This document shows, piece by piece, positions 42,360 to 64,000 of a stretch of DNA of 64,000 bases. The stretch is from assembly GCA_950097015.1 (NCBI GenBank), contig CATNEN010000037.1, positions 1,426,001-1,490,000 of the forward strand. Direction: 5' to 3'. Under the pieces are notes generated by a model that was given only the letters and a program-made list of their open reading frames with translations, was not told the origin of the DNA and did no database searches. Every line of letters begins with the position of its first letter. The stretch's first letter is position 1. This stretch comes from Macrostomum hystrix. Its lineage: Eukaryota; Platyhelminthes; Macrostomidae. Made by a program: the position numbers and the translations under genes.

Positions 42360-42770
42360 CTCAAAAAAAAATAATAATAATTAACACTAGACCCAAGGGC
42401 CAGTGCAGGTGTTGTGTGTCAGGCGCACTAGCAGGTGGGGACTGCACACCTATTGTACTCCCCGGCTCTCTCGGACACCGGTTGACAGCCGCGTGTCAGC
42501 AATGGAATTTATTTTTCCAAACATATCGGCAGCATCCAAACCCCACAGAATTGCCGCACAGAACTGCTTTATTCCACGCCAGCCGGAATTATTATTACCC
42601 GACGAAATGTCGGTACTCATTTGCAGCTGAGTAGACTGTGTGCACATCAGGGCAAAGCAGCTTGCCAAAGGCTGCACGAATAGTTCTAGACTAGGTCGGG
42701 AGTCGAACCCAGGACCATCTGATCCAGAGTCCGACACCTTACTGACTGAGCTATCCGCCCTTCTCCTCAA
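42360..42770 (-). mobile_element. SINE family 3, full length, reverse orientation
   Basis: On minus it starts with a clear tRNA-like head of about 70 nt: GGGCGGATAGCTCAGTCAGT, then an anticodon-like CTCTGGA loop and the B box GGGTTCGACTCC. A body of about 330 nt follows, including GAGTACCGACATTTCGTCGG and GACACGCGGCTGTCAACCGG, ending ATTATTATTTTTTTT. It shares no obvious body sequence with families 1 and 2. Only copy in the window, so its repetitive nature is inferred from structure. Confidence 0.7.
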
Positions 42771-43036
42771 CTCCTCAATATGAGTATCGATAATCCATGT
42801 GCACAGGCCATGCACAGAAAAGCCATTCACTCAAGCACACAGGAAACATGAAGCCTGCGCAATTCAGCAAAAAGCTATATTTAAAAGCGTACTTGCTGCA
42901 AATTGGCAGGTGATCTACATTAGTTTTTTCTGACGTACCGAAAATGGAATATTATGGCATTAGTTACAGTTTCATAGTAACTATGGTAAATAGGCTGCTG
43001 ATCGTATAGACCTCGCTAAAATTTTGTTTTTAAAGC

Positions 43037-43205
43037 ATTAACGTGTGTGCTCAGTCAGCGAAATGGGCAGAATTGCCTCCTCACTGGCTGCAGTTCTAGT
43101 GTCAACAAATGATGTGCAATTGCCTGCAGTCCTCCTGAAATTATTATTATTATTTTTTTTATTATTATTATATTATTGTCATTTTTCTTATATTATTATT
43201 ATTAC
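43037..43205 (+). mobile_element. SINE family 1, 5'-truncated copy
   Basis: GTGTGTGCTCAGTCAGCGAA, ATGGGCAGAATTGCCTCCTC, GTCAACAAATGATGTGCAAT, CTGAAATTATTATTATTATT. Body 3' half and tail only. Confidence 0.85.
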
Positions 43206-43436
43206 TTTGTTCTTACGAGTATCATTAACCTGATTCAGTAAAAAATCTCTGAGTTCGCAGACATTGTTATTTTGTTAAAAATTCCATCTGAAAGTTGTTT
43301 TATATTTGTTTAAATATTTATGGTCCTTGGTCCTTGGTCCTTCTACTATTAATTAACATAGTGCTTATTATGTCACAGCTATTGGCACTTTGTTTAGATA
43401 ATTGCTTGTACTATTACTTGACGGTTCTGTATCCGT

Positions 43437-43484
43437 ATCAAGGACTACTAAAACAACACTTGTGTTGTTTTAGTAGTCCTTGAT
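43437..43484. repeat. Perfect 48-bp hairpin (23-bp arms, 2-nt loop)
   Basis: The arm ATCAAGGACTACTAAAACAA+CAC is followed after TT by its exact reverse complement. Flanked by TCCGT direct repeats. Confidence 0.95.
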
Positions 43485-43697
43485 CCGTATTTCTAAACGA
43501 AATATTTCCAATGACTTGAAAAAAAGAAGTGAAATAAAAAACTTTGGGAAGCGGTTAGTAATGACATTCGTATGTCACCGCTGCTACCAAATTAAACTGG
43601 CCTTTTCAGTTTGCTCTTCTTATTTTCTTAAAAACGAACAATTAGTAAAGAAAAATAGCATAAAATAATCAGTAAGAGTCCGCAAAATGAAGAATAG

Positions 43698-46466
43698 TCA
43701 ACCGGCGGGAAGCATAATCATGTCAATTCGGAGGCATCTTTGTTTCACACCGGAGCTGCGCTCGGTCACCATAGCGACCGCCGCTGCGTTGCCGCTGGTA
43801 TAATTTGGAGCGCTAAACACGGTGACGCACCGTTTCAAATAGTGCCACTCGTATCCGGCCTGCTTAGTCTCGTGGCCCCTCACAATGCACGCTAGGCCAA
43901 ATTGTTGCGTGGTCTTCTCGATCACATCCGTGCCGAAGTTGAATGCGATTTGGCGGTCAACGTTGAACCGCCAGCCCCGCAGCGAGTTCCAGTTGCTGTC
44001 GTTCGGGCTCATGTATGTCTGGCCGTGGTGCATCGGATCCGACCAGAGCATGTCTGACAGGAGGCAAGAGTACCCGGACGGATCCAGCATACTCAAGGCC
44101 TTCTGCGAGTCATGATTGTTCGAGATGAACCCGGAGGCACCGACTTGAACGGGTCGGCAGACCTTTTGCCGTAAAATGGAAACGAATGGGATAAGATGGA
44201 ACAGAATGGGATAAAATGGAACACAATGGGATAAAATGGAAACGAATGGGATAAGATGGAACAGAATGGGATAAAATGGAAACGAATGGGATAAGATGGA
44301 ACAGAATGGGATAAAATGGTTCAACAAATGGGACAAAATGTAACAGAATGGGATAAAATGGCACACAATGGGATAAAATGGAAATGAATGGGATAAGATG
44401 GAACAGAATGGGATAAAATGGAAACAAATGGGACAAAATGTAACAGAATGGGATAAAATGGCACAGAATGGGATGAAATGGAAAAGAATAGGGAAAAACT
44501 AAGCAGAATGAAATAAAACGTGATAGAATAGGATACAGTAGAACAGAATGAGACAAAGTGGGAATTGGAGGAAAGCCGTTGGGTGAATTGGAGAATGCAC
44601 CTTAAAGTTGATGTAGGACGCCAGCGACCCTGAGGCAAGCTGCGATTTGTGCCGCTGACAGATGAAACCCAGCGGAGTGCGCTCGCCCAACCTCTGGCAG
44701 GTGCGGCAGACCGACATTGCCGGGCTGAGGCCACCGTGCAGGCAGAGCACCCTCTGCTCAAGCAGGCAGGCAACTGGCAGGTAGTCGAACACGTGGATGA
44801 ACATGCGCCACAGACCGTCAGCTAGGCGGCGATGGCCCGGGTCGATGGCGTTCTCTGAAAGGGTTAGGAGGTGATAACAACTGGGAAACGAATTTTCACT
44901 CAAGATCTTCAACTTGAGACTCAAGATCTTCAACTTGAGACACAAGATCTTCAACTTGAGACTCAAGATCTTCAACTTGAGACTCAAGATCTTCAACTTG
45001 AGACTCAAGATCTTCAACTTGAGACTCAAGATCTTCAACTTGAGACTCAGGATCTTCAACTTAGACTCAAGATCTTCAACTTGAGACTAAAATTGAAATT
45101 CTAAATTTGAGATTTGAGTTCTTGAATTTGAGATTTGAGATCATGAGCCTTACCGCGGAAGCGCTCCCTAATCTCGGCATAGAATCCGTAAGCTTCGTGC
45201 AGCTCAAAGTCCTCATGATTGCCGCGCAAGATGAACACCCTCGATGGGAAGCGAAGCTTGTAATAGAGAAATAGGCACACCGTCTCGAGCTGCTGCGGGC
45301 CGCGGTCCACCATGTCGCCTGCAGGCAGAACCCATTGTGGAGATTGCTAACAGTAGCGCTACGTAATCTGCTGGATGTGTCTCTCACTACCCTAAAAATC
45401 TTTTAACGCTCTTTTCCCACCGTAACCTAGTCACCACCAATCTCCCCTCACACTGTCTCCCATACCATCACACCCCATCCCACTGTCTCCTATCCCATCC
45501 CACTGTCTCCTATCCCACCGAACTGTCTCCCATCCCATCCCAGTCTCCCACCCCATCCCACTGTCTCCCGTGCCATCCCAGTCCTCCACTTGTCCTCGCT
45601 CACCGCAGCACACCAAGTTGGTGTTGCAGTGCTCAGGGCCGCCAATCCGATAGAACCACTCCAGCAGGTCGTTGAACTGGCCGTGAATGTCCGTGATGAT
45701 GTAAGCCGGCGCCGGTACCTCCTCGCAGCTGTGGTGCCGCATGAGTGAGTAGCGGACCAGCATGAGCAGCACCATGATCCTGTAGGCGTTCAACTCGTCC
45801 TCGTTGATGTCCGGACCCCACACCACCTTGAGCCTGCCGATCGATAGATTGGTCGTTAATATCGTAATATCGTAGTCGTTATTCGTAAAAAAAGTAGCGA
45901 TGAGCTCTATATATACTAACAAGACATACACTCACCCCCTCAACACCTGAATCCTGACTTTCTCATCGTCAGGCAGTGTACACTATCACTGTGCCTTGGG
46001 GGGTTGGCCTCGGCACGGAATCGAGCTTTGAGACCTTGACGCAATTAGACTGCTCTGTCACTCATCCTCCCCCTCGTATGCCCCCATGTAAAAAGCTCTG
46101 CACTAATCGATATCAGATCGATAAAATATTTGCAACAGATAGTAAAGTATACTCATCAGCTCCGCACCTGGACTGCGAGAAGTGTAGCCTTGCGGCACCT
46201 TCATGAGCTCCGCGCAGTAGCTGGTCCTCGGCGACTCGGTTGAAAAAGGCGTTGTACTTTAGCTTGCCGAACAGCACGGACAGATCGGAGTAGCGCAGCA
46301 TCTCGTCTTTGTACTTGCCGCTGGGAAGGTACTGATAGAATGGCAACATTTTTAGACTGCCGTCCGAGTTCTTTGGCAAACTGGAGTTTCGCACCGTGGC
46401 ACAGCAGGGCTCCCCCTTGTGCGAGCTGCGCGTTGTCGGTGTCTTCAGCTCGAAAGGGCTGGCCAT
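43698..46466 (-). CDS. Divergent PPP-family Ser/Thr protein phosphatase (five exons, ~470 aa)
   Basis: PP1/PP2A-like metallophosphatase. Exons 46168-46466 (or ending 46153), 45604-45833, 45154-45318, 44601-44854 and 43698-44162; phases agree. Metal and catalytic motifs in order: [14 protein letters not shown] (usual GDxHG, here T before D), [62 protein letters not shown] and FSAPNY. Differences from PP1: about 40 extra residues between HGGLSP and WSDP, and [11 protein letters not shown] instead of SAPNYCGEFDN. The N-terminal about 100 residues match nothing I know; no EF-hand or tetratricopeptide is seen, so PPEF and PP5 are unlikely. Both donor choices for exon 1 (GTGCGG or GTATAC) keep the frame. 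Each of introns 2, 3 and 4 carries its own repeat array. Confidence 0.85.
44165..44560. repeat. 20-bp repeat in phosphatase intron 4
   Basis: About 20 copies of AATGGGATAAAATGGAACAG, with variants GGAAACG and GGCACAC. Confidence 0.95.
44895..45095. repeat. 21-bp repeat in phosphatase intron 3
   Basis: About nine copies of a unit containing CAAGATCTTCAACTTGAGAC; reads as a seven-residue KILSLKL pattern on minus. Confidence 0.95.
45428..45590. repeat. 20-bp repeat in phosphatase intron 2
   Basis: About seven to eight copies of CTGTCTCCCATCCCATCCCA with point changes. Confidence 0.92.
45950..46075 (-). mobile_element. SINE family 1 fragment in phosphatase intron 1
   Basis: CTGACTTTCTCATCGTCAGG, AGTGTACACTATCACTGTGC and CTTGGGGGGTTGGCC match the family middle in reverse. 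Confidence 0.75.
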
Positions 46467-46744
46467 GGCTGAGTTAGTCGGAGTCTTGTGGAGTCTATCG
46501 AATACTAGTTCTCGGGTGTGAATGACTCAAATCAATCGGTTTAAGTCATCTCTTCCTTCCTTTTGTGCATTAAAGTCTCTCCTTGTTTGTCAGCTGTTTC
46601 AAAATGGAAGCTGTCATTGATACTCATTCTTTATAGCATTTTTTACTTCATTATTCTATGGTCAAAGCCTAGATGCTAGAACTTGGGCTTGCACAACCGA
46701 AGCTATTATTACACGGTTGTGCTTACTCCCTATCGTTCTCCCTG

Positions 46745-46995
46745 ATATAATAAGAATACTAATTGCAGAAGGGCTTGCAGAAGAAAATTGCAGAATATAT
46801 TTGCAGAAGGGCTGCGGACAACGGCACATCAGTGGGTGACACTAGACCCGGGTAATTCTGACTATTTTGCTGACTTCTGACTTTCTCATCGTCAGGCAGT
46901 GTACACTTCCTTGGAGGTTGGCCCTCCCGCCTCAAGGGCATAAATTGCATAAGCCTCTCTTCTCTCCGCGGCTGCGCTTCAATGCCCAATTTATT
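46745..46995 (-). mobile_element. SINE family 1 copy, reverse orientation
   Basis: GCAGAAGGGCTGCGGACAAC, TTCTCATCGTCAGGCAGTGT, CCTTGGAGGTTGGCCCTC and CTCTCCGCGGCTGCGC. The head is lost and the 3' part is partly duplicated (TTGCAGAAGGGCTTGCAGAA). Confidence 0.8.
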
Positions 46996-48536
46996 TTCCT
47001 GTTATCATTGTCCTTAATTAGTATCCCTGGTCGGTAATTTATCCCCCTTTAGAAGCAAACCGATAAGCTTAACCAGATAGACAGATCCTTTTTCCTTTAA
47101 TACCCCAAGACCCCAAAGTCAAGAGCGCTAGGCCCTTGTCCCTCAGTTGAATTGCTCATATAAAATTTATTGTGACTTCTCAAAAAGTGAAATGAAAACA
47201 TGTGACTTCCAAATTCTGAAACAGAATGAGTTTTTATTCAATAGAAAATTTAGTAGACTCTACTGAAGTACTGTAGCTTTGGGTTCTGTTGTATTGGTCA
47301 GTTAGTCACAGTTTTATACTTTTAGCACTGCTGTGTGCCCTTCCTTTACTAACCCCCACTCGTTATCTGCCTGCCCAGTCCTCGCAATCTATTATCAATT
47401 TTCTCTGACCCCTTTACGCGCCAAACCCCATTCGAACTGGCCTAACCCCTAAAATTTCTTACCCCCTTATTTATCGATCGCCTGTTGCGTCCCGCTAGAT
47501 GCTTTTCTCTGCACCCTGTCTGCCCTCCTATTCTGACCCAGCCTATCGCAATTAATAAAATGATTAACTAACTATAAAACAAGGCTTCATATTTAGGCTC
47601 GTTCATTTCGCAACGCTTCGTCATTTCAAGCAAAAATTCATATTAATTTTCTCATTTCGCATTCGATTCATCCAGAATCCAGACTAATTACAGAAGCCGG
47701 TTTTCTACTAGTTTTGCTTTATATTACCAGTTACTTCCAAGCGCTTAACAATTTTGCAAGCCTTTTTTTCTGGAATTCCAGGAAATTCAGTGTAGTCTTT
47801 TTTTCCAAAATACAGTGCGTATAAAAATTAAAATGTAGGTATAAAATACCAATCAGAAAAAAGTATCTAAAAAGTTTCTGTTATTCGATTCCGAATTAAA
47901 AATCTTCAAGCCACTGAAAAGTTTAAATAAACTTGCTTTGGCCTGTGTTATATTTAGTCGTTAAAAATGTGAAAAACTTTAAAATTAAAGACCTGAAACA
48001 AATTCTTAAAAAAATTAGTTGCAAAAGCAGAAATCAATGGCTATTCTAAAAACTAAGGCGATTGCTGCAGCAAGAACATAGTAGGCTCGTATAATATTCA
48101 ATTAGAATAAGAATCGTTTCTACGATTAAAAATACTCATCGACCGAACAATAAAGTAACAAAACAATTTTAATTAAATAAAATAATGTGCCTGTCATGTG
48201 ACAACACCAAATAACTCAGTCTAGTCTCCTCGAAAACGTCCATTCTAACCCTAGATTCAATCTCATCTCACCCATAGATTCATTCCAGTCTCATCCAAGC
48301 TTTTAAATTGTATTAAATTTCATGGCACAGCTATTGAATTTCTCTGCTCATCAAAGTTTAGCAGAGAAAAGGCTGCTTATCAAAACAATGTCTATCTAAT
48401 CTACTTCAAATTACAAATATTTCTAATTTATTAGCGGAACAAAATGTCAAGCAAAAATTAACAAAATCTAACGCGCGTCAAAAAACTGAAAAAAGTAAAA
48501 AAATTGTGCATTGGCGCCACACATTGGTCCGTGATA
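46996..48536. other. AT-rich intergenic DNA between the phosphatase and SGK3-like genes
   Basis: No supported gene. It includes the 3' UTR of the SGK3-like gene at its right end. Confidence 0.45.
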
Positions 48537-61229
<12,693 letters not shown>

Positions 61230-63849
61230 TGAAATTGCTATAAATTTGTGAGTTGTTGGAGAAGGTTAAATTAACAAAGTTTTTTAAACAGAAAATGATA
61301 GCATAGTTTAATTTTAAATAATTATAAGAAAATTGCCTGTTTCAAAATAGATAACATTAAATTTTCGATAAAAAACGTATGTGCCTTAACTACAAACACA
61401 TTGTACACATTGTATGTCGTGACATCTAGTGAGAAAAAATGTAAACAAAACTTAATACGTTCACTGTTTAATGAATAGGGCCTACGTTCATTTTGTTTCG
61501 TGTTAAATGAAAGTCACTAGTAGCTACAATATAAAGTGATATACTGCGTTGTAAGATAATGTAAATAATGCCTCCTGTGCCTTGGAGGTTGGCCTTCATG
61601 GCGTTGATATACAGACCATGCAGTATATAATCTATATGCAGTATACATTATTGGCTATAATGCCGCCAATATTAATTTGCAAACTAAAACATTCCTTCTG
61701 AAATACGTTACTTTCATAGAATTTAATAAGCAAAAGTGAATCTTGATTTTGGTCGTGGTTAAAAGTTTCGAAAGTTCGAAGAAACTGAGATTCAAAACTG
61801 TGGGCATCTGCATTATCAATTTCCAAACACAATATAAGAAAGTTAGGTGAGATTACATAGTAAAAATGTTTGAAGTTCGTAAATACAATGTCTTGTACAT
61901 TAAATATACTAAGCAGCTTAAACTTTGCATGTTTGCAGCTTTATCTCGCAATATATATATTATATACGCTAATCAGGATGCGTTTCATCCTACTGTACAC
62001 TATATAAACTATAAGGCGACTTAGTAGTTATCAGTTACGGTTACTGTTACTGTTGGCATTGTTAAATTATGTTGTTATTCAGTTTTATATTCTAGAATCT
62101 AGACTGATTACTGTCATTTACTTTACCGCATGCCTCATCAGTTAATCAGTTTGTATGTTCGCTCTGTGTCTAAGGAAGAAACTGTATCCAATTCAGTTTT
62201 TTATTTAAGCTTCGCAAATGCTCCATGTTCTAATTGTAAAAACATATTTTTTTCTATGGTCTTTTCATAGCTTGCCTGCTTAGGCAGCTACCCTAGCTAG
62301 GTAGGCCTAACATATTTCAACAACGATAGTTGGCAGTAAAAATTTCAATAGGCCTAGGCAATAGTCATTAGGCCTAGTCAGACTCAAATGCATTGGGCCT
62401 AGCCTAATCTGTATATTTATATAGGGCCTAGTAAATAGTATAATAAAGCTTGCTTTTTTGATTCATTAAAACTCAAATTGTATTATGCAATGTATGTAAT
62501 ACAATGATTTGGTTGATGTCTTACATAGCAGTCTAAATGAATGAACAAACTGCCTAGCCTAATCAGTGTAAACTCTAGCAAAATTATTCATTGCTGTATT
62601 ATATAAATAATTGATGATCATTAAAAAACATTAAAAAACCAAGTGTAGGCCTAAGTAAAGTATATTCTAAAAAAGATGCTTCACTGTCTAAAATTTTATT
62701 TAAAAAGTCAAAATTGTGCTTTTGCTTGTTTAAATGTACAAATAAAAAATATATAACATATAGGCCTAATATTATTAATAATATGAAAATTACAAATTTT
62801 AACAAACAGTTTACTGTGTATAGGCCTATAAGCAATTGTAAATGTTAGTGAAAGAGCAACTTGATTTACTCATATTCAGATAATTCACAGATATGCTATA
62901 GGTCTTAAGTTATATTGTTTTATTATTTTATTTATTATTTAGTTTTTATTTATTTATTTGTTTGTTTTATTGTTTTATTAAAGTCATATTGTTTTAGACT
63001 CAAAGTGTCTAGGTGAAACTGAAGCCCCGCACAAATCATTATCAATTACATAGCATTTAAATTGAATGTTGATAGGCCTAATTTCATCAACTGCCATTTT
63101 TATCAATTATATTGACATAAAGATATAACACTGAAATAGAACAGTTGTATCTGTTATAATGATACTCTGTTTTAGAGCCTCTGTTTACTCTGTTTTATAT
63201 AATTTAAATCTCCAAAGTAAATGAGAATGAATTGACCATATCTTAACTCCTTGCATGTTACATTTCAAATTGTATATGGATTTACTAACATTTGTGTTGA
63301 AAAAGCAGGTAATATATTATGCTGATTAAAACAAGGTTGAGTTGAAATACTGTTTTTAATTTTTATTGTTTTATTGTTTTATTGTTTGCAGTTGTAAAAG
63401 CAAAACAGTGGGACCAAATGAAGTTGTCATTCCCTAGAAGTGATATTACATGGATCCAATTATTTCACCATTTATTCATTGTGGTTTTTAAATGATCAAC
63501 TCTTTTTTGTGATCAAGTTGCAACAGATAACAATTTCATATTTTGGGAAACAACCAATCAGCACTGTTAACTATCTATAATTTAAATAAGGTGATAATGA
63601 CCTTAGCTATTTATTTAAATTAGAATATGAATTTAATTTTAATCAAAGCACTAGTTTGACTGGTCCTCAATTAATTAGATAGATGTATGGTAGAATTACT
63701 ATTCATATTTTTCTTGACTTTTTATATATATTATATAAAGGTTTCATTGTCTGAAACAGAGTAGGCATCATTCAAAAGAAGCTTTTTTGTCAGTTGCGTA
63801 ATTAAAAGTGTAGTCATCTGACTTTGCAGTGTTGAAATTCCAACAAATC
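61230..63849. other. Divergent intergenic region between SGK3-like and UXT-like genes
   Basis: Strongly AT-rich with no ORF support. It contains a cluster of TAGGCCTA-type palindromes (62303-63078) and a 40-bp SINE family 1 scrap at about 61568-61605. Presumably holds both promoters. Confidence 0.5.
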
Positions 63850-64000
63850 ATGGCAGAGCAGCAGCTGGAACAGTTAGACTTGGACCAGCTAAGTAAATTT
63901 CGTGCCTTCCTGCAAAACGAACTCTTAGCCGATCTAGAAGCCTGGACAAGACGACGCAATCAGATTGAAGAGGAGGTCAGACGACTTCGCTCAATTCGCC
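63850..64000 (+). CDS. N terminus of a coiled-coil, UXT/prefoldin-alpha-like protein (runs off the window)
   Basis: ATG at 63850 begins MAEQQLEQLDLDQLSKFRAF; 50 codons are open to the window end. The Leu/Glu/Arg pattern is helical. The order FxxFLxxELLxDL...R...EEEVRRLRSIR lines up with the start of UXT (prefoldin alpha-type helix), but with so little sequence other coiled-coil proteins are possible. The frame is closed immediately upstream and AT-rich DNA precedes it. Confidence 0.45.
   Translation, partial: MAEQQLEQLDLDQLSKFRAFLQNELLADLEAWTRRRNQIEEEVRRLRSIR

Noticed and set aside
42700-42770. Functional tRNA gene (CTG anticodon)
   Set aside because: The anticodon stem has a mismatch and the acceptor stem is not closed; a long body with an ATT tail follows, so it is a SINE head.
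43885-44115. Plus frame opposite phosphatase exon 5
   Set aside because: Antisense shadow of a clear PPP catalytic exon.

Overview
This is animal nuclear DNA: intron-containing genes on both strands, poly-Q tracts, tRNA-headed SINEs, a BEL/Pao LTR retrotransposon and many minisatellites. The protein set (COQ7, CISD3, NPRL2, WDR75, PLSCR, RPL6, SGK3) is metazoan. An EF-hand protein resembling flatworm tegumental/TAL proteins, and several first exons that lack an ATG and fit a spliced leader ending in AUG, make a flatworm (possibly free-living, Macrostomum-like) the best guess. This is inference, not proof.

Layout. 1-11.2 kb: four minus-strand housekeeping genes, COQ7 (ubiquinone synthesis), CISD3 (mitochondrial 2Fe-2S protein), NPRL2 (GATOR1/TORC1 control) and WDR75 (U3 snoRNP/rRNA synthesis). 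11.2-14.4 kb: AT-rich DNA with a possible retroelement remnant. 14.7-20.1 kb: a plus-strand trio of related small membrane proteins (signal peptide, Tyr/Ser-rich ectodomain that is absent, short or long, one membrane span, Pro-rich tail with PPxY motifs). 21.0-28.2 kb: a broken Tc1-like transposase next to a very young 6.2-kb BEL/Pao element with a 5-bp target-site duplication. 28.2-28.7 kb: a MITE-like inverted-repeat element. 29.0-30.2 kb: a basigin-like Ig protein. 31.8-35.7 kb: a phospholipid scramblase with a poly-Q N terminus (minus), divergent from a highly divergent histone H2B-like gene (plus). 37-46.5 kb: RPL6, a TAL-like EF-hand protein and a divergent PPP-family phosphatase (all minus). 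48.5-61.2 kb: a ten-exon SGK3-like kinase (PX + AGC kinase, minus), one intron of which holds a 5.5-kb array of a 28-bp unit. The window ends in the first exon of a coiled-coil/prefoldin-like (UXT-like) gene on plus.

A recurring theme is that many introns carry their own minisatellite (units of about 17, 20, 20, 20, 21, 23, 28, 38 and 60 bp). Two neighbouring genes carry related 60-bp units. At least three SINE families are scattered through introns and intergenic DNA. Exon boundaries were worked out by hand from splice sites, reading-frame phase and family alignment from memory; no database search was run.
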